Source: Alistipes sp.
Lineage (GTDB): Bacteria > Bacteroidota > Bacteroidia > Bacteroidales > Rikenellaceae
Reading direction: 5' to 3'
Length of the DNA stretch: 36,582 bases
NCBI GenBank assembly: GCA_017559615.1
Contig: JAFYRB010000003.1
Location: forward strand, 1-36,582
Shown here: positions 6,808-15,265 of the stretch, one piece after another
Numbering within the stretch: position 1 is the stretch's first letter
How the letters are laid out: each line of letters begins with the position of its first letter
Position numbers and translations under genes: made by a program
Notes under the pieces: model-generated
Database searches by the model: none
The model's input: the letters and a program-made list of their open reading frames with translations, nothing else
Told to the model about the DNA's origin: nothing

Positions 6808-8949
6808 TTACACATTTATCTTCGCTCTCAATTCCTCTATAGCCTTTATTGTAGCTTGTGTTTTTGGATGCTCCTCGCCCAATACTTTTTTACGGATATT
6901 TAAGGCTTTAGTGTAGTATTCCAACGATTTATCGAAATCCAATAGGCGTGAATATACCTCGCCAATATGATGATACGACACGGCAATACCAGGATGTTCC
7001 TCACCAACAACAGCTTTACGAATCTTTATCGCTTTAAACAAGTAGTGCAACGCCTTATCACAATCGGCTAAATCAGAATAGATTTTACCAATGTTGTTAT
7101 ATAAAGGGGCTGTATTAGGATGCTCATCGCCTAAGACTTTTTTAAAAATTTCCAAGGCTTTGAGATAATACTCCAATGCCCTATTGTAGTCTCCTATAAC
7201 AGTATAATCTCTTCCGATACTGTTATAAGAAATCGCTGTATCAGGATGCTCCTCACCCAACACCTTTTTACGAATTTCCAAGGCTTTGATACGATACTCT
7301 AAGGCCTTATTATAGTCTCCTAAATGAGAATAAACACCGCCGATATTGTTATAAGAAGGCGCTGTATCGGGATGCTCTTTCCCCAAGACTTTTTCATAAA
7401 TTTCCAAGGCTTTGTCATAATACTCCAATGCCCTATCGTAGTCTCCTAAATAAAAATAAACAGCGCCGATATTGTTATAAGAAGTCGCTGTATCAGGATG
7501 CTCTTCGCCCAAGACTTTTTCCTTAATTTTTAAGGCTTTGAGATAATACTCTAAGGCTCTATCGTAGTCTCCTAAATCAGAATAAACACGTCCAATATTA
7601 TTATACGAAGTCGCTGTATCAGAATGTTCTTCGCCCAAGACTTTTTTACGAATTTCCAAGGCTTTGAGATAATACTCCAACGCCTTGTCATAGACTGCTA
7701 GATGCGTATAAATAACTCCGATGTTATTATACAGAGTAGCGGTTTCAGAATGCTCTACACCATATAATGCCTCACGAAGCTCAATGTCTCGATAAATTAT
7801 ATCTTTAGCTTTTTCATACTTACCATATTTGCGGAGGAACTTACCGTAGTCAAACAGGAGCTTATCATACTTCTCTGGTTCGAGGTCGATTTCTTTGGCC
7901 ATTGCGTCGGCTTCGGCGTAGATATCCTCCGCTTTTGCGATACGCTCCTCGACTGGGATAGAGTAGTCTGAGAGCACGGTAGAACTCTTAAGCAATAGCT
8001 CGTCGATAGACTGCGCCACATTCTGACGCTTCTGTTCGGTGAGCTCCTTACTCTGTCGATACTCGGTAAGAGCCATTCGGGCATCTCGCTCGGCCTCCTC
8101 AAGGATGATATTTGCCTCGCGAACCTTGCCCTCGTTGAAGGCCTCCATAGCGCGGCGCATACGCTCAGTAACACGCTCGCCTTGCAACTGTGCGATACGC
8201 TTGGCTGTATCAAATAGATTTTGCTGATACTTTGCGAAATCATCTTGCAGCTGATTGTACTCATTAAGTAGCGTCTGCAGCTGAGTCTGTATAAACTCCT
8301 GACCAGGCATCTGCTCATTAAGCATACGGAAGTTGGCAATCTGTGCTGGCAGCTCTGCAAGGCGGGCACTCATCTTCTGGTAATCCTCGTTATGACTTGC
8401 GAATGGCAGATTCTCCATACGCGAAACGACTTGGTCTTGAAGCATAACAGCTCCATTCTCGACCTTTAAATCGTTTTGCGACATACCATCAATCATCTGC
8501 AGTTGCATAACAAAGTGAAGTTGCATAGTATCTCTATTGGAATATCTACTCCAGTAGTGACCCATCTCGTCGATTAGGCGCTGCTTAAACTCCTTAAGCT
8601 CGCTACTCTCATTCTCGCCCTCCTTGATATCCTTGCAATAGACATAGGTCTTAGGAAGAGACTTCTTGCGAAACTCCTCGGTAGCAATATCAAACTCCTC
8701 GATGGTAAATCTACCTGCTACACGATGAAAGACTGCCAAGAAGATGTCGCACGCACGCACATTGTCGTTATACTCATCCTGCTTACGACGGTTATTGTAG
8801 GCAGCATCATAATCCTCCCACTCAAAGAGTTCTAGTTCTATACCACGCTTTTGGTAGATCTTATTGAGTCTACGCACCAAGTTTCCAAACGCATTACGAT
8901 CGTCCTCCAACTCCTCAGACGATGCAAAGAATATCTTTATGGTCTTCAT
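6808..8949 (-). CDS. TIR/DUF4062-like domain protein with tandem kinesin-light-chain TPRs
   Basis: The 713-residue protein has no signal peptide or TM segment, so it is predicted cytosolic. Residues 1-110 resemble the TIR-like DUF4062 fold: KIFFASS as first beta strand, ELFEWEDYD, then CDIFLAVFHRVAGRFTIEEF, where Glu84/85 lies where TIR NADases carry their catalytic Glu. Residues 110-355 are mostly helical, with likely coiled coil. Residues 400-693 are seven 42-residue TPRs of kinesin-light-chain type (HPDTATSYNNIG, GDYDRALEYYLKAL, KKVLGEE), preceded by one divergent TPR. The gene is second in an operon, 43 nt after the RyR-domain membrane protein gene. In other bacteria such heads on repeat scaffolds often belong to signalling or defence proteins. 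That role, and any NADase activity, is inference. Confidence 0.8.
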   Translation of the reverse strand: MKTIKIFFASSEELEDDRNAFGNLVRRLNKIYQKRGIELELFEWEDYDAAYNNRRKQDEYNDNVRACDIFLAVFHRVAGRFTIEEFDIATEEFRKKSLPKTYVYCKDIKEGENESSELKEFKQRLIDEMGHYWSRYSNRDTMQLHFVMQLQMIDGMSQNDLKVENGAVMLQDQVVSRMENLPFASHNEDYQKMSARLAELPAQIANFRMLNEQMPGQEFIQTQLQTLLNEYNQLQDDFAKYQQNLFDTAKRIAQLQGERVTERMRRAMEAFNEGKVREANIILEEAERDARMALTEYRQSKELTEQKRQNVAQSIDELLLKSSTVLSDYSIPVEERIAKAEDIYAEADAMAKEIDLEPEKYDKLLFDYGKFLRKYGKYEKAKDIIYRDIELREALYGVEHSETATLYNNIGVIYTHLAVYDKALEYYLKALEIRKKVLGEEHSDTATSYNNIGRVYSDLGDYDRALEYYLKALKIKEKVLGEEHPDTATSYNNIGAVYFYLGDYDRALEYYDKALEIYEKVLGKEHPDTAPSYNNIGGVYSHLGDYNKALEYRIKALEIRKKVLGEEHPDTAISYNSIGRDYTVIGDYNRALEYYLKALEIFKKVLGDEHPNTAPLYNNIGKIYSDLADCDKALHYLFKAIKIRKAVVGEEHPGIAVSYHHIGEVYSRLLDFDKSLEYYTKALNIRKKVLGEEHPKTQATIKAIEELRAKINV
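6871..7752 (-). repeat. Seven tandem 126-bp coding repeats
   Basis: Seven in-frame units of 126 bp encode the seven TPRs at residues 400-693. Several units are close at nucleotide level, for example the recurring TTCCAAGGCTTTGA blocks, which implies recent duplication. An eighth partial unit ends the gene. Copy number could change by recombination or replication slippage. Confidence 0.85.
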
Positions 8950-8992
8950 CTGTTAACAATTTTTTCGATTTCGAGCGACTACGTATCATCGA

Positions 8993-11473
8993 CTATTTTT
9001 GAGGTATACCCTTCACTAATCGCAAAATTTCAGGAATAGCATTATTTAGCATTGCATCATAATCCTTTGCCTCATTTTCCACATTATCAAGATGCTCAAA
9101 CGAGCAGATGCAATTATGCATATGATAGATACTTGTACGATAGCTATCTCTGCATTGTTTGTACTCGGCCTTAGATATCTCTTTGGCTCTAAACGCCTCA
9201 AGTGCTCTCTTTATAACATCCTGAGACTTTTTGTCGCACGCTGCAAAGCCAAGGACAAGTTCCTGCATATCCCAGCGGTTGTGCTCCATACGCTCAAGCT
9301 CGTTCTTGTAACGTGCAAACTTCTCTGTGATACTCTCCACAGTACACTCAGCACCTACAGCGCGCAGCTTTTGCGGAATAGAGTCTACAAAATAGTAGTT
9401 AGCGAACTTATGTGCCATAATAAGGTTATCCCAACTAGTCTTAAATCCACGCAATATATCTCTGCGACTCTTGCCAGATGCCAACTGCTGAAGCTCATAG
9501 ACCGAATTCACAGACATAGCCTTCATCGTATACTCATCATCGCCAACCAAGCCATCATAGAGCATACCAAAAGGTCGCAGTTTCTTATATCTCGCATCTG
9601 CATTACTAGCATTCTCAAGGTTACGAATTATATCGCCCGACTCGCGCTGATACACCCATATCTGCTGTACAGAATCGTAGATTTCAATAGGCATATACAA
9701 AGCCGTAGCAATAGCCTGATTTGTATCATTCTGACATATAGCAATGGTTAGCTTCGAATCCCTACCAAACTGTGAGTTTTTATCACTAATCATACGCAAA
9801 TATGAACGTACATTTGCCGACTCAATATCTCCCTCTATAAACTCCATCTCCACATCAATGAAGTTATAGATATCCTCGTTTTCAAATAGATGAGCCCAAG
9901 TATCACGAGTAGAAGCATCCTCAATAGGATCGATCCAACCATAGTCACTCTCAGGCGATAGTCGAAGAGTTGCAACACCATCTCTATTCTCCTCCACCAT
10001 ACCATCACTTGCCATAATAAAGCGGTGACGCATCAAGCGGAATAGGTTGTCGTAGCGTCCTTTGAGGAACTCCATCTGATGACTAGCATCTGAATCAATA
10101 AAAGTGATACGTGTGCGGCGCGCCTTCATAGCAGCCCTATCACCCTGACTCTCGCTATAAGCATAGTTTAGATAGTGTGCCTGAAGCAGAGTCTGAATAC
10201 TCATCGCAACACCCATATTGGTCATACCAACAATAACAAAGTGCACGTGACTTAGATCATTAGCAGAGATACCCTGCTGGCCATCAAGCGGTATATATGA
10301 TACATCATCGGAGTCTATCGATGATACACCATTTAGATTATTATATGGTTTATTGCCCACCATAACCTTTCGAGCCCAAGACTCATAGCGGTTGAATGGG
10401 ATAAAGTCCATAGTATCCTTAACACTCTTTGGAATATCGGCAAACTGCAACATCTGATATGTAGTCTGATACTCAAACATTACACTACACTTCAGTTTGT
10501 GATATTTGCCAAATATACCATTCCAACGATTCTTGAGAAGATACTCGGCAATGATATTCACCGAGCGCATATTCATAGCATCGTGAGAGCTGTCGCTACC
10601 ATCAACCTGCGCAATCTCGCCCAGGATATACAATTCATTAGCCCACTTCAGATGCAGATGCTCTATCTCGCTGCGTGAATCACGCAAACCCTGATATATC
10701 ACCACCCTACACATCTGATCCTCCGACAGGTGAGACATAAGCTCCTCTCGCACCTGCTCGGGATCACGCGATGTATGAAGCAGAACATACCTATTCTTAC
10801 CCCACCAAAAACCCTTACTCTGCAACAAACGCTTTATAGCCAAGGCAGTAATCTCGTTCGCACCAATAACCACCGAAAAACGGCGACGGCGCAGATGTTG
10901 AATACCATAGTGTATCACTCCACGATTCCACCTATCCTTGCGACCATCGACCCATCCAACAATCGTCGACACCATCAAGCCATTGAGCAACAACACACCA
11001 AGAATAGCAAAGAGCGCTACAAGAAATCTATCACTGCCTTCCGACTTAGGATTCTGTTGACCAGGATCCATATATGGGTAATAGACCTTAACAAACACAT
11101 CAGAAATAGAGGTCGTAGTATCTTGCTCGACGCTCACTTCCGTATTCGACTCCGAAAACACCACAATATCATACCCCTCATTAAACCACAGTGCTGCAGT
11201 AATCATCGATGGCATAAGCACCACTATAGCAACAACCTTAATAAGGTAACTACCACTCGCCAATATTCTATCAAACTCAACTCGGTTAATCGACCACTGC
11301 AAGAGAGTCCCAAAGAGATAGAGTGCCCCCAAACCACCAGCAACACCGCCTATGATGCGGTCAAGATCAACCCCACACTCAACTGTTGGATTCCATAAGT
11401 AGTAGCAAATAGATAAAACTCCGATGATAGAGGCAAATATATCTACAAATCGTGATAAACCACGCAACTTCAT
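8993..11473 (-). CDS. Four-TM channel-like protein with RCK/Rossmann domains and C-terminal RyR domain
   Basis: Four hydrophobic segments (about residues 10-27, 40-60, 77-96 and 150-173) place an N-terminal domain in the membrane. A 50-residue loop separates the third and fourth. A Rossmann-like domain follows near residue 200 (SVVIGANEITA, later ANELYILGEI) and a second near 410 (VHFVIVGMTNMG), resembling TrkA-N/RCK or CASTOR/POLLUX channel modules. The C-terminus (from about 719) is a RyR domain: ERMEHNRWDMQELVLGF, then SFEHLDN, KDYDAM and IPEIL in the family's order. RyR domains are thought to bind small ligands. It starts the operon with the TIR-like/TPR gene and has its own promoter at 11501-11508. 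A ligand-gated ion channel or sensor is the best reading; ion, ligand and role are unknown. Confidence 0.8.
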   Translation of the reverse strand: MKLRGLSRFVDIFASIIGVLSICYYLWNPTVECGVDLDRIIGGVAGGLGALYLFGTLLQWSINRVEFDRILASGSYLIKVVAIVVLMPSMITAALWFNEGYDIVVFSESNTEVSVEQDTTTSISDVFVKVYYPYMDPGQQNPKSEGSDRFLVALFAILGVLLLNGLMVSTIVGWVDGRKDRWNRGVIHYGIQHLRRRRFSVVIGANEITALAIKRLLQSKGFWWGKNRYVLLHTSRDPEQVREELMSHLSEDQMCRVVIYQGLRDSRSEIEHLHLKWANELYILGEIAQVDGSDSSHDAMNMRSVNIIAEYLLKNRWNGIFGKYHKLKCSVMFEYQTTYQMLQFADIPKSVKDTMDFIPFNRYESWARKVMVGNKPYNNLNGVSSIDSDDVSYIPLDGQQGISANDLSHVHFVIVGMTNMGVAMSIQTLLQAHYLNYAYSESQGDRAAMKARRTRITFIDSDASHQMEFLKGRYDNLFRLMRHRFIMASDGMVEENRDGVATLRLSPESDYGWIDPIEDASTRDTWAHLFENEDIYNFIDVEMEFIEGDIESANVRSYLRMISDKNSQFGRDSKLTIAICQNDTNQAIATALYMPIEIYDSVQQIWVYQRESGDIIRNLENASNADARYKKLRPFGMLYDGLVGDDEYTMKAMSVNSVYELQQLASGKSRRDILRGFKTSWDNLIMAHKFANYYFVDSIPQKLRAVGAECTVESITEKFARYKNELERMEHNRWDMQELVLGFAACDKKSQDVIKRALEAFRAKEISKAEYKQCRDSYRTSIYHMHNCICSFEHLDNVENEAKDYDAMLNNAIPEILRLVKGIPQK

Positions 11474-11500
11474 AACTAATTAATTTAAATTTTCCTTTTA

Positions 11501-11508
11501 CAAATATA
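11501..11508 (-). promoter_or_regulatory. -7 promoter element of the RyR/TPR operon
   Basis: The minus strand reads TATATTTG, a TAnnTTTG match 27 bp upstream of the ATG at 11473. No good -33 TTG is visible. It is nearly back-to-back with the divergent element at 11520-11527. Confidence 0.6.
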
Positions 11509-11519
11509 AGAAAAATTTC

Positions 11520-11527
11520 TATCTTTG
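11520..11527 (+). promoter_or_regulatory. -7 promoter element for the aminopeptidase gene
   Basis: TATCTTTG matches TAnnTTTG 31 bp upstream of the ATG at 11559. It lies 11 bp from the divergent operon's element, so the two promoters overlap. Confidence 0.65.
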
Positions 11528-11558
11528 TAGAAATTACACGAAAATACCTAATAGCATT

Positions 11559-12947
11559 ATGAAGAAAATATTTACACTTACCGTAGCGCTTCTCGCATCG
11601 GGAATGCTCTACGCCCAGAAAGACAATGGAGGTATCACTGCCGAGATGTTGCAGGAGATACGTACCGGACAGACAAATAGTCAGGCCGAGAAGGCTGCTC
11701 GCAATGCACTTGCTCAGAACTCTATTCCTGAGCTTGCGATAAATGCAGAGAATCTAGCTATGATTGACACGCACTTCTCACACCGCGTACATACAAAGGG
11801 TATCACAGATCAGCATCAGTCGGGTCGTTGCTGGCTCTTTACAGGTCTTAACGTCTTGCGTGCCAAGATGATTAACGACCTCGACCTGCCATCGTTGGAA
11901 TTCTCGCAGAACTACCTCTTTGTTTACGATCAGTTGGAGAAGTCAAACCTCTTCCTTCAGGCTGTTATCGACACCAAGCACCTGCCAATGGATGACCGCA
12001 AGGTGGAGTGGTTGTTTAAGAGTCCACTAAACGATGGTGGTCAGTTTACAGGCGTATCAAACCTTATTATGAAGTATGGTGTTGTGCCTGCTGAGGTTAT
12101 GCCAGAGAACTATCAGTCAAATAACACGGCTCAAGTGGGTAAGCTCATCAGCCTCAAACTCCGCGAGTTCGGTCTTAAGCTTCGCGAGCAGAAGGATCGT
12201 CGCTCGACCACAGCCCTAAAGACCGAGATGCTTAAGGAGATTTACTCTATGCTTGTACGCGCATATGGTGTTCCTCCAACAGAGTTCGAGTGGACACGCC
12301 ACGACAAGGATGGTAATCCTATTGAGACCAAGCACTACACCCCAAAGTCTTTCTATGAGGAGTATTTTGGTGATATCGACCTTGAGAAGAACTTCGTGAT
12401 GGTGATGAACGACCCTACTCGCGAATACTACAAGGTTTACGAGATTGAGTATGACCGCCACGTATACGATGGAGATAACTGGCTCTACCTAAATCTCCCT
12501 ATCGAGGAGGTTAAGGCGTTGGCTATCGCCTCTATCAAGGATAACACTGCAATGTACTTCTCTTGCGATGTAGGCAAGTATCTACTCTCGAAGAAGGGTA
12601 CGCTCGATATCAACAACTTCGACTACGAGTCACTTATGGGCGTTGAGTTCCCAATGAATAAGGAGCAGCGCGTTCGCACCTTCGCAAGTGGTTCATCACA
12701 CGCTATGACACTTATCGCCGTAGACCTCGACGAGGAGGGCAATCCTAAGAAGTGGATGGTAGAGAACAGCTGGGGTGCAAACTCTGGTTGGAGAGGCAAC
12801 CTTATTATGACAGACGAGTGGTTCGAGGAGTATATGTTCCGCGTGGTTATCGACAAGAAGTATATCCCAGCAGAGACACTCAAGCTTTTGGAGCAGAAGC
12901 CAATACAGCTCCCATCGTGGGATCCTATGTTTGCATACGAGGAGTAA
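11559..12947 (+). CDS. Aminopeptidase C / bleomycin hydrolase-like C1B peptidase, secreted
   Basis: This is a papain-fold cysteine peptidase of family C1B, which trims N-terminal residues from peptides. The catalytic set is present: Gln and Cys91 in DQHQSGRCWLFTG, His381 in SSHAMTLIAVD and Asn403 in VENSWG. Unlike classical cytosolic PepC, it begins with a signal peptide (MKKIFTLTVALLASGMLYAQ), so it should act in the periplasm or outside. At 462 residues it is of normal length. The CYTH gene follows after 3 nt, so the two are cotranscribed. Confidence 0.93.
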   Translation: MKKIFTLTVALLASGMLYAQKDNGGITAEMLQEIRTGQTNSQAEKAARNALAQNSIPELAINAENLAMIDTHFSHRVHTKGITDQHQSGRCWLFTGLNVLRAKMINDLDLPSLEFSQNYLFVYDQLEKSNLFLQAVIDTKHLPMDDRKVEWLFKSPLNDGGQFTGVSNLIMKYGVVPAEVMPENYQSNNTAQVGKLISLKLREFGLKLREQKDRRSTTALKTEMLKEIYSMLVRAYGVPPTEFEWTRHDKDGNPIETKHYTPKSFYEEYFGDIDLEKNFVMVMNDPTREYYKVYEIEYDRHVYDGDNWLYLNLPIEEVKALAIASIKDNTAMYFSCDVGKYLLSKKGTLDINNFDYESLMGVEFPMNKEQRVRTFASGSSHAMTLIAVDLDEEGNPKKWMVENSWGANSGWRGNLIMTDEWFEEYMFRVVIDKKYIPAETLKLLEQKPIQLPSWDPMFAYEE

Positions 12948-12950
12948 CCG

Positions 12951-13430
12951 ATGGCACAGGAGATAGAGCGTAAATTTTTAGTTGTGGGCGAGTATAAAAA
13001 TCTCGCCCACAGCGTTATGCACCTTGTGCAAGGATATATTGCATCGGGGCGCCGCACGGTACGTGTACGCATTAGCGACGATAGAGCGTGGCTCACAATT
13101 AAAGGACCATCGCACGATGGAGGTCTTTCGCGTTTCGAGTGGGAGAAGGAGATTGAGGCTCACGAAGCCTTAGAGCTACTACCCCTCTGCGAGGGTGCAC
13201 TTATAGACAAGCACCGCTACTTAGTTAATGTCGGCGACCACACCTTCGAAGTAGATGAGTTTCACGGCGACAACGAGGGTCTAACAATTGCAGAGGTCGA
13301 ACTATCATCCACCGATGAGGAGTTTATACATCCTGAGTGGTTAGGCGCAGAAGTAACGGGCATAAAGCGATACTACAACTCACACCTCAGAGCCAATCCA
13401 TATAAGGAGTGGAGCAACGAATTAAAGTGA
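12951..13430 (+). CDS. CYTH domain protein (triphosphate tunnel metalloenzyme)
   Basis: The 159-residue protein opens with the hallmark EIERKF (residues 4-9), followed by alternating charged beta strands (RRTVRVRISDD, AWLTIKG, RFEWEKEI, HRYLVN, FEVDEFHG, AEVELSS) that line the tunnel binding a triphosphate and a divalent metal. Relatives include tripolyphosphatases, thiamine triphosphatases and class IV adenylate cyclases; short bacterial forms like this are most often inorganic triphosphatases. The exact substrate is uncertain. It begins 3 nt after the peptidase stop codon. Confidence 0.9.
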   Translation: MAQEIERKFLVVGEYKNLAHSVMHLVQGYIASGRRTVRVRISDDRAWLTIKGPSHDGGLSRFEWEKEIEAHEALELLPLCEGALIDKHRYLVNVGDHTFEVDEFHGDNEGLTIAEVELSSTDEEFIHPEWLGAEVTGIKRYYNSHLRANPYKEWSNELK

Positions 13431-13585
13431 AAACTGAACTTTGCGATTAAGGCGAGAGCAGAGCAAGTTTACTTGTTTTGCCGAGCCGTAGCAAAGTAGA
13501 GACATTACGAAGTTTTGTCTCAAAGGTAAAAAGTAGAAAAGTAGAAAGGTGGAAACTAAAAAGTATAGTATCTACGACACATATT

Positions 13586-13629
13586 TATATAGAAAGAGGG
13601 TTACGATTGCGTTACCCTCTTTCTATATA
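13586..13629. terminator. Long bidirectional hairpin
   Basis: A near-perfect stem of about 19 bp (TATATAGAAAGAGGGT against ACCCTCTTTCTATATA, plus three more pairs after one mismatch) sits between convergent genes ending at 13430 and 13652. There is no clean poly-T tail on either side, but the position favours a shared terminator. The DNA before it (13431-13585) has no gene; it holds a small GAGACA/TGTCTC inverted repeat at 13499-13521 and purine-rich AAAGTAG-like repeats. Confidence 0.65.
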
Positions 13630-13651
13630 ATCTCGCACGAAGCGCAAGTAA

Positions 13652-14224
13652 TTAGCTATTTTTTACCTCTTCGTAGAATTTAGCATATACTGCATTGTAA
13701 TATGGCATCAACCATAGCAATGGGATAAATAATAAGAGCGCCGAAAGCAGTGTCAAACATAGATAGCCAAGCGACATAAGGAATAGTTGCATCTTATGGC
13801 CATCCATTAGGCGCATACTGCGACATATGGCCTCTTCTGCAGTGAGCTCAGGGTTATCAGCAAGGATATATGGTGCAAGAAAGTATGCATAACTCTTGAT
13901 AATACCTGGCACAATAAGTAATAACAACCATAGAAACGTATATACCCACATAAGCACCCCCAAGCCCAAACTCTTCCAATAGTATGTAGAGTTGAAGGCT
14001 GAGAATATATCCTCCACGTTAACACTCTTAGTACGACGCACAAAGTGTAGCATTGTCATCGCAAATCCCAAAGCCAATGGACAGTAGATAAACAGTGCCG
14101 ACGGAAAGCTATAGGAAGTTAAGCTCGATATAATACCAAATACCAATGCTATAAGCACCATAGTAGACCAATTGCCAGACATAAGAGCCTTGGTCTCTTT
14201 TCTAATCTCTGAATTCGTTTTCAT
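13652..14224 (-). CDS. DUF975 family membrane protein
   Basis: The 190-residue protein has about five hydrophobic segments and the conserved middle of DUF975: LLLIVPGIIKSYAYFLAPYILADNP followed by AICRSMRLMDGHKMQLF (split here at the family's usual break). The family has no established biochemical role. It is the last of five minus-strand genes beginning with the SPFH gene and follows the DUF3784-like gene after 2 nt, so coupled translation is likely. Confidence 0.85.
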   Translation of the reverse strand: MKTNSEIRKETKALMSGNWSTMVLIALVFGIISSLTSYSFPSALFIYCPLALGFAMTMLHFVRRTKSVNVEDIFSAFNSTYYWKSLGLGVLMWVYTFLWLLLLIVPGIIKSYAYFLAPYILADNPELTAEEAICRSMRLMDGHKMQLFLMSLGYLCLTLLSALLLFIPLLWLMPYYNAVYAKFYEEVKNS

Positions 14225-14226
14225 AA

Positions 14227-14526
14227 CTATTTCATTGCATAAAATTTCTGCGCTAATATAACCAATATCACCAACACGCCCATAACTATAGCTACCGTAA
14301 TATCAGATAGCTGTAGCAATATGCATAGCCAAGTAGCGGCGGTAAGCACAAAGATAGATATTCCTGTCACAAGGCGCAAGCGAGGCAAGATATACTTTGC
14401 TTTTTTCTCCTCAGAAGCAGTGTTGTAACCCGAGATAAACCTATCTCCCAATCCAAGAAGTATCAGCAACCCAAACACCAATACAACCACCGTAGATACT
14501 ATTCCTACGACTAAATCGACATTCAT
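14227..14526 (-). CDS. DUF3784-like small membrane protein
   Basis: A 99-residue protein with three TM segments and the motif FISGYNTASEEKKAKY between the first and second, the signature of DUF3784. Function is unknown. I chose the ATG at 14526; a TTG two codons upstream at 14532 is also possible. It lies in a five-gene operon between two other membrane proteins. Confidence 0.8.
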   Translation of the reverse strand: MNVDLVVGIVSTVVVLVFGLLILLGLGDRFISGYNTASEEKKAKYILPRLRLVTGISIFVLTAATWLCILLQLSDITVAIVMGVLVILVILAQKFYAMK

Positions 14527-14535
14527 AAACAACTA

Positions 14536-15051
14536 TTAATAATTTAAATTACGACGCTTTGCACGCATACGAATCATCGCAATCTCCTGCAGGGAACGAC
14601 GACGGATATATCGATGTTGCAACACACAACCAAGGCAGACCAACCACATCGCAAGCGAAGCAATAGATATCTGTAACACTACACTTAACTCCCCCGCCTT
14701 GCCCATAAAATAGAGCACCCACGGTATCAACGACCACGCACTAGCAATCAGAGCCGTGGCATATATTGCATTGCGCCAACGTGTACGCGGAGCTAAGCGA
14801 CGGTAATCCAAATAGAGACCCAAGCCCATAAAAGCAACGGCGATGACAACCGTTAGAAGTTCGCGACAAGGAAGGCTCTCGGGAAGAAAATCAAACTTCA
14901 CAAGAAAGATAGTCGAGCCACAAATTATCGAGTTACCGAGTGTCAATTTGCCCTCATTTGGACTCTTACCCAAGCGACGTGTCGCACTCTTCTCGATACC
15001 CCGAAATGTCAGGCGAGCACCAATACCATATTTTCGACGTTTAATCCTCAT
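14536..15051 (-). CDS. Membrane protein of unknown function
   Basis: The 171-residue product has a strongly basic N-terminus (about 35 residues), three or four hydrophobic segments, and a very basic C-terminal tail (RRRSLQEIAMIRMRAKRRN). I do not recognise a family. Its start overlaps the end of the ribbon-helix-helix gene by 11 nt, so the two are translationally coupled. Confidence 0.75.
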   Translation of the reverse strand: MRIKRRKYGIGARLTFRGIEKSATRRLGKSPNEGKLTLGNSIICGSTIFLVKFDFLPESLPCRELLTVVIAVAFMGLGLYLDYRRLAPRTRWRNAIYATALIASAWSLIPWVLYFMGKAGELSVVLQISIASLAMWLVCLGCVLQHRYIRRRSLQEIAMIRMRAKRRNLNY

Positions 15052-15241
15052 TGGTTACGACCTCCTTAGACTTTTTTGCACGAGGCTTGCGCCCACTACG
15101 ACGCAAGGCCTCGGCAATAATCCATTGCAGCTGACCATTGGTCGAGCGAAACTCATCGGCTGCCCACTTCTCGAGAGCATCCATCGTCTCGCCATCAATG
15201 CGAAGTACAAAGCTGCGCGTATTTGACTCCTTCGTAGCCAT
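15041..15241 (-). CDS. Arc-like ribbon-helix-helix protein
   Basis: This 66-residue protein reads as a ribbon-helix-helix DNA-binding domain: a short beta strand (RSFVLRIDG), helix (ETMDALEKWAADEF), turn, and second helix (GQLQWIIAEALRRSG), then a basic tail. It may regulate its own operon or bind DNA near membrane-associated partners; that is inference. Arc-like genes next to SPFH genes are a recurring Bacteroidetes pairing. The start is the ATG at 15241; a TTG at 15247 is in frame. Confidence 0.82.
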   Translation of the reverse strand: MATKESNTRSFVLRIDGETMDALEKWAADEFRSTNGQLQWIIAEALRRSGRKPRAKKSKEVVTNED

Positions 15242-15265
15242 AAACAACTATTTAAAGCCCGTTAC

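Noticed and set aside
6871..7752. CRISPR-like regular repeats
   Set aside because: The 126-bp period is coding and translates to TPR units; repeats are not separated by unique spacers.
9092..9751. Long open frame on the plus strand inside the RyR-domain gene
   Set aside because: It is antisense to a well-supported gene, has no recognisable domain, and its composition mirrors the codon pattern of the sense strand.
10730..11398. Second long antisense open frame in the same gene
   Set aside because: Same reasons; its His/Thr/Asn-rich product looks like translated complement of membrane-protein codons.
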